NCBI GenBank assembly: GCA_035999765.1
Contig: CP108521.1
Coordinates: forward strand, 3,224,001-3,288,000
DNA from: Streptomyces sp. NBC_01231
Lineage (GTDB): Bacteria; Actinomycetota; Actinomycetes; Streptomycetales; Streptomycetaceae
DNA: 64,000 nucleotides
Direction: 5' to 3'
The notes below the pieces were generated by a model. It worked only from the letters and a program-made list of their open reading frames with translations. It had not been told where the DNA came from and did not search any database. This document shows positions 1 through 8,224 of the stretch, piece after piece. Position numbers and translations under genes: made by a program. Numbering within the stretch: position 1 is the first letter of the stretch; each line of letters begins with the position of its first letter.

Positions 1-1
1 C

Positions 2-931
2 GGCCATGAGACAAGGATCAGCCTCTACTCCTTCGACCACAGGGTGGAGAACCTGGTCTGGGACATGGATGTGAAGCATCTGCCGTCCATGCGGGGGCTG
101 TACCGGGTCAACAATGGCGCTACGGCCCTCATAGAGGCTTCTCTGAAGTCCCTGGACGACCTGGACCATATCTGGGAGGAATACGGCGAGCACAGCTTCC
201 TCCAAATTGTCGTGACGGACGGTGAGGAGAACGCCTCCGGCGGCGACAGGCGGCACGACGGCGACATGACCATCCTCGGCCCCTGGCTCGACAAGATCAC
301 GGCGAAGATGAACGGGCTTCCGGGCCACTGGACTTCCGCGATCCTCGTTCCGAACTCCCTGGCCAAGCGCACCGCGCAGAACTACGGTTTCCCGGCCGGG
401 AACATCGCCATCTGGGACGCGGATTCCCAGAAGGGCGTCGAGGAGGCGATCGGCACCGTCCGTGCGGCCGCCACCAGCTTCCTCCGCGGACGAGAGCAGG
501 GAGTGCGCGGCACGAAGAACCTGTTCACCGTCGGCCAGGACATATCGGTTGACGAGGTGCGCGCGAACCTCGAACCGATTCCGGCCGACAAGTACCGGCT
601 CCTGAAAGTCGACAAGGAGGCCGATATTCGCTCCTTCGTCAACTCGCATCCGGGCGTGACGTACGAACGCGGTTCGTGTTACTACCAGCTGGGCGCCCGG
701 GCTCAGGTTCAGCAGAACAAGGAAGTCGTCGTGGTCGAGAAGGACACCGACCGCGCCTATACGGGCGACGCGGCGCGCAGCCTTTTGTTCGGTACGGATG
801 TCCAGGGGACCGTCTCCGTGAAAGCGGGGAACAACCCCAAGTTGGAGGTGTACGTACAGAGCCGATCGGTGAATAGGAAACTAAAGCCGAAGACGCGTCT
901 GCTCATCATGCTGTCAACTACCCAGCGCTAA
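2..931 (+). CDS. von Willebrand factor A-like domain protein, 5' end outside window
   Basis: The reading frame is open from base 2, so the true start lies upstream; an internal ATG at 44 is not the natural start. The visible 309 residues include a hydrophobic strand ending in VVTDGEEN, typical of vWA domains, followed by about 170 residues with no domain I recognise. The MIDAS DxSxS motif would lie before the window edge and cannot be checked. vWA proteins bind metal ions and mediate protein-protein contacts; the partner here is unknown. The neighbour downstream is transposase debris on the other strand, so the operon context is lost on this side. The vWA call is reasonably firm; any specific role is not. 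Confidence 0.6.
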   Translation, partial: GHETRISLYSFDHRVENLVWDMDVKHLPSMRGLYRVNNGATALIEASLKSLDDLDHIWEEYGEHSFLQIVVTDGEENASGGDRRHDGDMTILGPWLDKITAKMNGLPGHWTSAILVPNSLAKRTAQNYGFPAGNIAIWDADSQKGVEEAIGTVRAAATSFLRGREQGVRGTKNLFTVGQDISVDEVRANLEPIPADKYRLLKVDKEADIRSFVNSHPGVTYERGSCYYQLGARAQVQQNKEVVVVEKDTDRAYTGDAARSLLFGTDVQGTVSVKAGNNPKLEVYVQSRSVNRKLKPKTRLLIMLSTTQR

Positions 932-1302
932 AGCGCCGAGCTTGCACGACGGGCATCACTGGGTGTGGTGCTGGGTTTGCGTCCAGCCTCACGCCCGGAT
1001 GTCCGGGGTGAGACGGGGGCCGTTGACTGGTCCCCGCGTCGCCACAACTCCCACGCTCTCGCGCGGATGTTGCGGGAGCCTCCCCCACTCTCGGCTTCGC
1101 TCGAGCGGGAGGTGCCCCCATCGGTCTGCGTGGTCAACGAATCCGCAGCGGCATGCGAACCAGGCCTGGGAGACCCGGTTCGCCTTGTCGATGTGGCCGC
1201 ATTCGGCGCAGGTGCGGGAGGTGTACGCCGGATCGACGTGCACCACCGGCACCCCTGCTTTGCGGGCCTTGTACGCGATGAACTGCCCGAGCTGGCGGAA
1301 AG
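928..1302 (-). pseudogene. TnpB (IS605/IS200 OrfB) C-terminal remnant, interrupted
   Basis: Only the C-terminal part of a TnpB-type accessory protein remains. It has the FRQLGQFIAYKARKAG segment, then the zinc ribbon with CAEC and CRC pairs (positions about 1178-1225), ending in the NIRARAWELWRRG tail. The ribbon half (VDPAYTSRTCAECGHIDKAN) is in one frame, and the tail resumes in another frame after a 47-bp hairpin repeat inserted at 1074-1120. The N-terminal two thirds, including the RuvC Asp and Glu residues, are absent upstream of about 1302. No IS200 TnpA is visible nearby. The remnant abuts a 5'-truncated membrane protein gene on the plus strand, so the element probably landed in that gene and then decayed. 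Confidence 0.75.
1074..1120. repeat. Small palindromic repeat inserted in the tnpB remnant
   Basis: This is a 47-bp segment with CCTCCC/GGGAGG outer arms around a CTTCGCTCGAG core. From memory, this kind of short C-rich hairpin is dispersed in Streptomyces genomes. Here it separates the VDHADR end of the TnpB zinc ribbon from the NIRARAW tail and shifts the frame, so it arrived after the transposase gene. Confidence 0.6.
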
Positions 1303-1375
1303 GCCGGGCGGCTCCGGGTCGATGCCGCTCGACAGCGGGTCGTTCGAGCCCCAGGCATCGATGCTCTTGACGGCC

Positions 1376-1852
1376 GGGCCGCACAGCGGCACCACGTTCG
1401 ACATCATCGGCAGCGTGGGAGTCGCGATCCTCGTGATCGTGGGCGCGACCGTGGCGATGGACCGCCTGCCGCGACTACGCCGCCCGGCCACACCGGTCAT
1501 CGCCGTGGGCACCATGTCCCTGACCGCCTACCTCGGCCACTTCCTCGTACAGTCCACGCTGGCCATACCCACCGGGACCAACTCCCAGCAGTCCTGGGTG
1601 CCGCCGCTCATGTTCGCCCTCGGGGCGATCGTATTCGCCGCGATCTGGTCCCGCTTCTTCCGCCGCGGACCCCTGGAGTCTCTGCTCAGGGCGCCACCAA
1701 GCCGGCGAAGTACCTCCGATGAGACCCGGCCGGGGTGGCTCGACCCGCACGCCCCACCCCGGCCTGGACCGCTCACGGATCAGATCCGGCAAGCGGCCCG
1801 GTCCTTGCACTCAACCAATACTTGGCTAGCCACATGTTTGCTGTTACGTTAG
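1376..1852 (+). pseudogene. C-terminal fragment of a multi-TM membrane acyltransferase/DUF418-like protein
   Basis: From about 1376 the frame reads GPHSGTTFDIIGSVG followed by two hydrophobic helices and a basic tail (WSRFFRRGPLESLL near 1645-1690). This layout matches the C-terminus of YeiB/DUF418 or acyltransferase-type membrane proteins, where a helix pair around a conserved GxxSLTxYLGH-like segment (here GTMSLTAYLGHFLVQ) is typical. No start codon or N-terminal helices are present, because the sequence before 1376 is the antisense of the tnpB remnant. It is therefore a truncated gene. The last 45 codons after RRGPLESLL look like read-through. The exact family is uncertain. Confidence 0.55.
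1823..1832. promoter_or_regulatory. Palindrome TGGCTAGCCA upstream of the quinone reductase operon
   Basis: A perfect 10-bp palindrome lies 68 bp before the ATG of the first gene of the oxidoreductase-MarR operon. MarR-family proteins commonly bind inverted repeats in their own operon promoters, so this is a candidate operator. That assignment is inference. No second copy was found in the window. Confidence 0.3.
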
Positions 1853-1899
1853 TTATGTGTCCAGCCACCTAAAGGGGTGGCGGCGCGAGAGGAGTCGTC

Positions 1900-2805
1900 A
1901 TGAAAGCCATCCTGTTCGACAGTTTCGGAGGCACGGACGTGCTGCACAAGGCGGACATCGAGGTCCCGCAGCCCGGCCCCGGGCAGATCCGCGTCCGCGT
2001 CAAGGCGGCCGGGCTGAACGCGCTGGACGGCAAGATCCGCTCCGGGGCGATGGAGGCCGCGTTCCCCACGCCGCTGCCCTCCGTCCCCGGTGGCGAGCTC
2101 GCCGGCGTGGTGGACGCCCTGGGTGAGGGCGTGCAGGACGTGCAGGTGGGCGATGACGTGCTGGGCTGGTCGGACACCGGCTCGTACGCCGAGTACGCGC
2201 TGGCCACCACCGTGGCCCTCAAGCCCGCCGACCTCGACTGGCAGCACGCGGTCGCGCTGCCGGTGGCGGGCGAGACGGCCGAGCGGGTCCTGAACCTGCT
2301 CGGCGTCGCCGCCGGGGAGACCGTCCTGATGCACGGCGCGGCCGGAGCGGTCGGCACCCTGGCGGTCCAGCTCGCCACGGCCCGCGGAGCGCGGGTCATC
2401 GCCACCGCCGGCCCCGCCAACCAGGACTACCTCACCTCGCTCGGCGCCACCGCGACCCTCTACGGCGAGGGCCTGGTCGAACGTGTCCGGGCGCTCGCCC
2501 CCGACGGCGTGGACGCGGTGTTCGACCTGGCCGGGAAGGGAGCCCTGGAGGACTCCATCGCCCTGCGCGGCGGCACCGAGCGCATCGTCACCATCGCCGA
2601 CTTCCGCGCGCACCAGCTCGGCATCACCTTCTCCAGCGGTGGCCAGGAACGCTCGGCCGCCCGCCTGGCCACGCTGGCGCAGGACGCCGCGACCGGAAAG
2701 CTCGTCACCACCGTCACCGCCTACCCGCTCGACCAGGCGGCCACGGCCCAGCAGGTCAGCGACGCCGGGCATGTCCGGGGCAAGCTCGTCCTCACCCTCG
2801 ACTGA
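1900..2805 (+). CDS. NADPH:quinone oxidoreductase-like zinc-independent MDR protein
   Basis: The 301-residue protein belongs to the medium-chain dehydrogenase/reductase superfamily. It has an N-terminal GroES-like part (residues 1-110, with GLNALDGKIRSG in place of zinc ligands) and a Rossmann part with the nucleotide-binding motif HGAAGAVGTLAVQLA at about 145-160. The zinc-ligand cysteines are absent, as in the quinone reductase branch. It probably reduces quinones or enones in the cytoplasm using NADPH. GAGAGGAG sits 6 bp before the ATG. It leads an operon with an Old Yellow Enzyme and a MarR regulator, which suggests electrophile or quinone defence. The true substrate cannot be read from sequence. 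Confidence 0.85.
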   Translation: MKAILFDSFGGTDVLHKADIEVPQPGPGQIRVRVKAAGLNALDGKIRSGAMEAAFPTPLPSVPGGELAGVVDALGEGVQDVQVGDDVLGWSDTGSYAEYALATTVALKPADLDWQHAVALPVAGETAERVLNLLGVAAGETVLMHGAAGAVGTLAVQLATARGARVIATAGPANQDYLTSLGATATLYGEGLVERVRALAPDGVDAVFDLAGKGALEDSIALRGGTERIVTIADFRAHQLGITFSSGGQERSAARLATLAQDAATGKLVTTVTAYPLDQAATAQQVSDAGHVRGKLVLTLD

Positions 2806-2869
2806 TCACGCCCGCCTTTCCCCCTTGTTCCGATCATCACCCGGCCATCACCGCACCGAAGGACCGCGC

Positions 2870-3931
2870 ATGCTGAATTCCCTGTGGACACCGACCACCG
2901 TCGGTGACATCTCCCTCCCGCACCGCCTGGTCATGGCCCCCATGACCCGTGACCGCTCCACACCCGAAGGCGTACCGACCGAGCTGAACGCCGAGTACTA
3001 CGCCCAGCGGGCCTCGCACGCGCTCATCATCACCGAGGGAACCCAGCCCTCCACCGACGGCCAGGGCTACCTCCTCACCCCCGGCATCCACAATGACGAG
3101 CAGATCGCCGGGTGGCGCAAGGTCACCGACGCCGTGCACGAGGCCGACGGCCGGATCGTCATCCAGCTGATGCACACCGGACGTATCGCCCACTCCGACA
3201 ACACCCCGCACGGCCGTCAGCCGGTCGCCCCTTCGGCGATCCGGCCGCAGGGCGTGATGTTCACCGCGTCCGGGCCCCAGGAGATGCCGACCCCCCGTGC
3301 TCTGTCGACGCAGGAGGTCGCGGCGACCGTCGAGGACTTCCGCCGCGCCGCGGCGGCCGCCGTCGCGGCAGGCGCCGACGGCGTGGAGATCCACGGCGCC
3401 AACGGCTACCTGGTGCACCAGTTCCTGTCCGACAACACCAACCAGCGCACCGACCAGTACGGCGGCTCCCTCGACAACCGCATCCGCTTCGCCGTCGAGG
3501 TCGCCGCCGCTGTGGCCGACGAGATCGGCGCCGACCGCACCGGCCTGCGCATCTCCCCCGGCAACCCCTACAACGACATCGCCGAGTCCGACACCGCCGA
3601 GCTGTATCCGGCGCTCCTGCGCGCCCTCAGCCCGCTCGGCCTCGCCTACCTCCACGTGATGCACGCGGGCGACGAGGAACTGCTGGGCACCCTGCGCTCG
3701 CTGTGGCCGACCACGCTGATCCTCAACCGGGCCGGCACCGACCTGCCCACCCGCGCCAAGGACGTCGACCACGGCACGGCCGACCTCGTCTCCGTCGGCG
3801 CCCTCGCGCTCGCCAACCCGGACCTGGTCGAGCGGCTACGATCTGACGCGCCGCTGAACACCCCCGACCCGGCGACCTTCTACGGCGGCGGAGTGGCCGG
3901 CTACACCGACTACCCCACCTACACCGTCTGA
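2870..3931 (+). CDS. Old Yellow Enzyme family alkene reductase (NemA-like)
   Basis: The 353-residue FMN enzyme of the OYE family is a TIM barrel starting SLWTPTTVGDISLPHRLVMAPMTRDRS. The signatures are the GRIAHSD segment, the active-site stretch GVEIHGANGYLVHQFLSDNTNQRTDQYGG (residues about 180-208, containing the H-x-x-N substrate pair), and the C-terminal phosphate-binding SVGALALANPDLVERL. Such enzymes reduce activated C=C bonds or nitro groups with NAD(P)H. The ATG at 2870 is preceded by GAAGGA, which excludes a longer antecedent reading. It lies 64 bp after the quinone reductase and 11 bp before the MarR gene, so the three are probably co-transcribed. Confidence 0.9.
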   Translation: MLNSLWTPTTVGDISLPHRLVMAPMTRDRSTPEGVPTELNAEYYAQRASHALIITEGTQPSTDGQGYLLTPGIHNDEQIAGWRKVTDAVHEADGRIVIQLMHTGRIAHSDNTPHGRQPVAPSAIRPQGVMFTASGPQEMPTPRALSTQEVAATVEDFRRAAAAAVAAGADGVEIHGANGYLVHQFLSDNTNQRTDQYGGSLDNRIRFAVEVAAAVADEIGADRTGLRISPGNPYNDIAESDTAELYPALLRALSPLGLAYLHVMHAGDEELLGTLRSLWPTTLILNRAGTDLPTRAKDVDHGTADLVSVGALALANPDLVERLRSDAPLNTPDPATFYGGGVAGYTDYPTYTV

Positions 3932-3942
3932 GGAACCGCATC

Positions 3943-4422
3943 ATGCCCGCCCCCACACCCCGCACCCCCACCACGGCCAGCGAGGGGCCGATGAGCTACG
4001 CGATCTTCCAGCTCGCCCGCGCTCACCGCGCCCGCGCCGGAGCCATGCTCCGCGAGATGGACCTGCACCCCGGACAGGAACTGCTGCTGATGGAACTCCT
4101 CGACCGGGACGGGCAGACCCAGTCCGAGCTGCTCGAAAGCGTCGGCCTGGACCACTCCACCGTCTCCAAGTCCCTACGCCGCATGCAGGAGGCCGGCCTG
4201 CTCGTCCGTGAGCCGGCCGCACACGACCGGCGCGTCATGGTCGTCCACCTCACCGACAAGGGCCGTGCCATGCGCGAGCCCCTGGCAGCCATGTGGAAGG
4301 CCCTGGAGGAGACCTCCGCACTGAACCTGTCGGCGCAGCAGGCAGAGGCCTTCGTCCGCACCGCCTACGCCATCACCGACGCGATCAACAGCCGCGCTGT
4401 CCCGGGGGAAGAGTCCGAGTAA
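3943..4422 (+). CDS. MarR family transcriptional regulator
   Basis: The 159-residue winged-helix protein has helix-turn-helix residues around SELLESVGLDHSTVSKSLRRMQEAGLL (about 67-94) and the wing segment REPAAHDRRVMVVHLTDKGR, which includes the DxR pair typical of MarR. The N-terminal helix ARAHRARAGAMLREMDL would form the dimer interface. It is the last gene of the MDR-OYE operon, only 11 bp after OYE. It is therefore the likely repressor of these genes, perhaps relieved by reactive electrophiles. That role is inference from position. Confidence 0.88.
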   Translation: MPAPTPRTPTTASEGPMSYAIFQLARAHRARAGAMLREMDLHPGQELLLMELLDRDGQTQSELLESVGLDHSTVSKSLRRMQEAGLLVREPAAHDRRVMVVHLTDKGRAMREPLAAMWKALEETSALNLSAQQAEAFVRTAYAITDAINSRAVPGEESE

Positions 4423-4556
4423 CTCCCCCCGTTTGCACACCGGTTCCAGCCTGGAGTGCGCATCGTTTCGATTCCGGCGTTCCGCCGCCCGGGCAGGGGC
4501 CAACCGATGGGTGGAGGAACCGCTGGGGCGGAGCCTCGGTGGCCGGTGTCTCGCCG

Positions 4557-6191
4557 CTATACCTTGAGCCAGACCGCGTGGTCCGGTTCCAGCAGTCCTT
4601 CCGATATCGGGCAGCCGGCCAGCAGGATCGAGGCGTGGTCGGGCAACTGGTACGCCTCGGTGGAGAGGTTGACGACGCAGGCGAGGCCTGGGTCGCGGCT
4701 GAAGGCGAGGACTCCGGCCGGCGCGTCGAGCCAGGTCATGGTGCCGTCGCCGAGGGCGGGGTTTTCGCGGCGCAGGCGAAGGGCGGTGCGGTACAGCTCC
4801 AGCATCGAGGTCCCGTCGCCGGTTTGTGCCTCCACGCTGCGCTCGCTCCAGTTCGGGGGCTGGGGCAGCCAGGGCTCGCCAGAGGCGTCCTGAGGGCTGA
4901 AGCCGAAGGGAGCGGCCTGTCCGGACCAGGGGATCGGGACGCGGCAGCCGTCGCGACCCCGGTCGGTGTGGTCGGAGCGTTCCCACATGGGGTCCTGGAG
5001 GACGGACTCGGGGAGGTCCTCTACTTCGGGGAGGCCGAGTTCGTCGCCCTGGTAGACGTAGGCGCCGCCAGGGAGGGCGAGCATGAGGAGGACTGCGGCT
5101 CGGGCGCGGCGGGTGCCGAGGACTAGGTCGGCGGGGCCTTGGGGCCGGTATCGCTCGTTGGGGACCCATCGGGCGACGGTCTTGCGGGCGTACCGGCTGG
5201 TGTGGCGCATGACGTCATGGTTGGAGAGCACCCAGGTGGCCGGTGCGCCTACGCCGTTGAGCATCGCCAGGGAGTCGTCGATGACCGTGCGGAGGTCCTT
5301 GGCGTCCCAGCTGGCCATGAGGAAGTCGAAGTTGAACGCGGTGTGCAGGCCGCCGGGACGGACGTACGCGGCGAGGCGTTCGGGGGTGTCGGCCCAGGCT
5401 TCGGCGACGAAGGCACGGTGGCCGGGGAACTCGTCGGCGACCTTGCGCCAGGCGCGGTAGATGTCGTGGACCTCGTCGCGGTCCCAGTGCGGGTGCTCGA
5501 CATACGACCCGGTCTTCTCGCCCGCCGACTCGGGCGGCAGGTCCGGCAGTTCGGGGTCCTTGACGAGTCCGTGTGCCACGTCGATGCGGAAGCCGTCGAC
5601 ACCCCGGCTGAACCAGAAACGGAGGATCGACTCGAACTCGGCGTGGACATCGGGGTGTTGCCAGTTGAGGTCGGGCTGTTCGGGTGCGTACAGGTGCAGG
5701 TACCACTCGCCGTCCGGCAGGCGGGTCCAGGCGGGGCCGCCGAAGCAGGAGACCCAGTTGTTGGGCGGCTCGATGCCGTCAGGGCCGCGGCCTGGCCGGA
5801 AGACGTAGCGTTCCCGTTCGGGACTGCCGGGACCGGCCGCCAACGCCTCCTGGAACCAGGCGTGCTGGTCGGAGGTGTGGTTCGGGACGATGTCGGGGAT
5901 GACGCGGATTCCGTGCCCGTGGGCCTCCTCGATGAGCTGCTCGGCGTCGGCGACCGTGCCGAACAGCGGGTCGATGGCGCGGAAGTCGGCGACGTCGTAA
6001 CCGCCGTCCGCCATCGGGGACTTGTACCAGGGGTTGATCCACAGGGCGTCCACGCCGAGCGACTTGAGGTACGGAAGCCGGGAGCGCAGGCCGGCGATGT
6101 CGCCGACGCCGTCGCCGTTCCCGTCGGCGAAGCTGCGGATGTAGACCTGGTAGATGACGGCGCTGCGCCACCAGGGCGCGGTGGAGGACAT
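4557..6191 (-). CDS. GH13 alpha-glucosidase
   Basis: The 544-residue cytoplasmic glycoside hydrolase of family 13 has no signal peptide. Conserved regions are visible in order: DIVPNH (100-105), GFRIDVAHGL with nucleophile Asp204, FVAEAW with acid/base Glu264, and VLSNHDVMRH with Asp326. The N-terminal IYQVYIRSFADGNGDGVGD motif is typical of the oligo-1,6-glucosidase/alpha-glucosidase branch. It likely hydrolyses imported alpha-glucosides such as maltose, isomaltose or sucrose analogues; the linkage cannot be fixed. It is the last gene of an SBP-permease-permease-hydrolase run, 85 bp after the second permease, which supplies its substrate. Confidence 0.9.
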   Translation of the reverse strand: MSSTAPWWRSAVIYQVYIRSFADGNGDGVGDIAGLRSRLPYLKSLGVDALWINPWYKSPMADGGYDVADFRAIDPLFGTVADAEQLIEEAHGHGIRVIPDIVPNHTSDQHAWFQEALAAGPGSPERERYVFRPGRGPDGIEPPNNWVSCFGGPAWTRLPDGEWYLHLYAPEQPDLNWQHPDVHAEFESILRFWFSRGVDGFRIDVAHGLVKDPELPDLPPESAGEKTGSYVEHPHWDRDEVHDIYRAWRKVADEFPGHRAFVAEAWADTPERLAAYVRPGGLHTAFNFDFLMASWDAKDLRTVIDDSLAMLNGVGAPATWVLSNHDVMRHTSRYARKTVARWVPNERYRPQGPADLVLGTRRARAAVLLMLALPGGAYVYQGDELGLPEVEDLPESVLQDPMWERSDHTDRGRDGCRVPIPWSGQAAPFGFSPQDASGEPWLPQPPNWSERSVEAQTGDGTSMLELYRTALRLRRENPALGDGTMTWLDAPAGVLAFSRDPGLACVVNLSTEAYQLPDHASILLAGCPISEGLLEPDHAVWLKV

Positions 6192-6276
6192 GGTGCTGAA
6201 GGGTCCTTTGAGAAGGGGACTGCGAGAAGGGGACTGTGAGGGAACCGGCCACAGGAAGGGACGGCCACCGGGACGG

Positions 6277-7146
6277 CTACTTTGCCGCGCCCGCGGTGAG
6301 TCCGGCGACGATGCGGCGCTGGAAGAGGAGCACCATGATCACCAGGGGGATGGTGACCAGGACGCCCGCTGCCATCTGGCTGCCGAAGGGGACGTCGAAC
6401 TGGCTGGCGCCGGAGAACTTGGAGATGGCGACCGGAGCGGTCTGGATGCTGGGCCGGTTGGTCATCGACAGGGCGATGAGGAACTCGTTCCAGGCGGCGA
6501 TGAAGGTGATGATCGCGGTGGTGAAGATGCCCGGTGCGGCGAGCGGAACGATGATCTTGCGGAACGCCTGACCGCGGGTGCAGCCGTCGATCATGGCGGC
6601 CTGTTCCAGTTCCTCGGGCATCTGCCGGAAGAACGTGGTCAGATTCCACACCGCCAGCGGCAGGGCGAAGGACATGCTCGGCACGATCATCGCCTGGTAG
6701 GTGTTGATCCAGCCGATGTCCGTGAACAGCTTCAGCAGCGGGACCACGATCGACACGACCGGGAACATCGAGGTGGCGATGATCAGGGTGAGGATCAGCC
6801 GCTTGAAGGGGAACTCCAGCCGGGCCATGGCGTAGGCGGTGAGCGTGGCCAGCAGCAGCGCCAGGACGGTGGTGATGCCGGAGACGATCAGGCTGTTGAG
6901 CAGGGCGCGGCCGAATCCCTGGGAGGGATCGAACACCGCCCGGTAGTTGTCGAACGACACCGGGGAGGGCAGCAGCGAGGTGTCGAAGATGTCCGAAGTG
7001 CGGCGCAGACTGGAGACCAGCATCCAGTAGAAGGGAGCCAGGCAGTAGGCCACCACTGCGGCAACTCCCGCGTACACCAGCCAGGTTCGCCATTGCGGCG
7101 CGGTGGTCACGCCCGCCTTGGTGGTCATGTTCGCCGTCGTGGTCAT
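6277..7146 (-). CDS. ABC sugar transporter permease, MalG-type
   Basis: The 289-residue inner-membrane protein has about six hydrophobic helices. The cytoplasmic EAA loop reads EQAAMIDGCTRGQAFRKIIVPLAAPG (about residues 183-208), which contacts the ATPase. It is the MalG-like partner of a CUT1 alpha-glucoside importer. It overlaps the preceding MalF-like gene by ATGA. No ATPase gene is present in this cluster, as is usual in Streptomyces, where a shared MsiK-type ATPase elsewhere energises several CUT1 systems. That dependence is established for the family and inferred here. Confidence 0.9.
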   Translation of the reverse strand: MTTTANMTTKAGVTTAPQWRTWLVYAGVAAVVAYCLAPFYWMLVSSLRRTSDIFDTSLLPSPVSFDNYRAVFDPSQGFGRALLNSLIVSGITTVLALLLATLTAYAMARLEFPFKRLILTLIIATSMFPVVSIVVPLLKLFTDIGWINTYQAMIVPSMSFALPLAVWNLTTFFRQMPEELEQAAMIDGCTRGQAFRKIIVPLAAPGIFTTAIITFIAAWNEFLIALSMTNRPSIQTAPVAISKFSGASQFDVPFGSQMAAGVLVTIPLVIMVLLFQRRIVAGLTAGAAK

Positions 7147-8210
7147 GTCGACACCTCCACAGCGCCGGGCGCCGCGACGCGCCGGAGCCTGCTCTTGCGC
7201 TGGGACTTGCGTGCGGTGGCGCCGTCATCTCCGACGACGTTCGCTCCCAGCAGCCGGACGAAGCCCAGCGCGACGAGGAAGACGTAGAGGAAGAGGAGCA
7301 CCGCGTAGGCGGCGGCCGGCCCGAAGCGGACGTTGGACGCCTCGTTCTGCGCGAGCATGGACAGGGTTTCCACCGAGTTCTTCTGTGCGCCGACCAGGAG
7401 GTAGGGCAGGTCGAACATCCGCAGCGCGTCCAGGCAGCGGAAGAGGATCGCCACCAGCAGCGCGGGCTTCACCAGCGGCAGGGTGATGTGCCAGAACTGG
7501 CGCACGGGGCTCGCCCCGTCCATGCGGGCCGCCTCGTAGACCTCTTTGCCGATCACCTGGAGGCCGGCCAGGACCAGCAGTCCGATGAACGGTGCGGTCT
7601 TCCACACCTCGGCGACGATGACGGCGATCTTGGCGTGGACGCCCTCGGTGGTCCACAGGACCTGGTGGCCGATCAGTGCGTTGGCGATGCCGTCGCTGTT
7701 GAAGATCCACCGCCACAGCAGGCCGGAGATGGCCGTGGGGACGGCCCACGGGATGAGGATGCTCGCCCGCACGAGTGCGCGGCCCTGGAACGCCTTGTGC
7801 ATGATCAATGCCATGGCGACACCGATCACCGTCTCCAGTCCCACCGTGACGACGGTGAAGAAGGTGGTGTTCCAGAAGGCGTTCCAGAACCGGTCGCCGG
7901 CCTCGCCGAAGATGTCGGCGTAGTTCCGCAGTCCGACGAACGGCTCGGTGTCGCTGATGAAGCCGGTCGCCGGGTCCAGTCCCTTGACCCCGTACAGCGA
8001 CTCCCGCAGCGCCATGGCCGTCGGGTAGAGCACGACAACGGTCAGCACCAGCAGGGTCGGGGACACCAGCAGGGCCGCCATCCGGCCGGATCCCGCTGTC
8101 GCCGACTTCAGGCCCCGCCGGGGCTTCACCGGCCCGGCGGGCCGCTCGGCCCGGCCTGCCGGGCCGAGCGGCCGGTCGGCGGCCGTCTCAGGTGGGGTCC
8201 GAGTGGGCAC
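7143..8210 (-). CDS. ABC sugar transporter permease, MalF-type
   Basis: The 355-residue permease has a basic Pro-rich N-terminal extension (about 45 residues) and six helices. The EAA motif is EAARMDGASPVRQFWHITLPLVKP. I chose the GTG at 8210 because GAAGGAGG lies 6 bp upstream; a GTG immediately before (8213) is also possible. Longer readings reaching 9191 are antisense to the SBP gene and are false. It pairs with the MalG-type permease to form the channel for the SBP encoded 14 bp upstream. Confidence 0.88.
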   Translation of the reverse strand: MPTRTPPETAADRPLGPAGRAERPAGPVKPRRGLKSATAGSGRMAALLVSPTLLVLTVVVLYPTAMALRESLYGVKGLDPATGFISDTEPFVGLRNYADIFGEAGDRFWNAFWNTTFFTVVTVGLETVIGVAMALIMHKAFQGRALVRASILIPWAVPTAISGLLWRWIFNSDGIANALIGHQVLWTTEGVHAKIAVIVAEVWKTAPFIGLLVLAGLQVIGKEVYEAARMDGASPVRQFWHITLPLVKPALLVAILFRCLDALRMFDLPYLLVGAQKNSVETLSMLAQNEASNVRFGPAAAYAVLLFLYVFLVALGFVRLLGANVVGDDGATARKSQRKSRLRRVAAPGAVEVST

Positions 8211-8224
8211 CACGAGCCTCCTTC

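Noticed and set aside
942..1370. Plus-strand frame over the tnpB remnant
   Set aside because: The minus strand shows the zinc ribbon of TnpB; the plus frame has no recognisable content.
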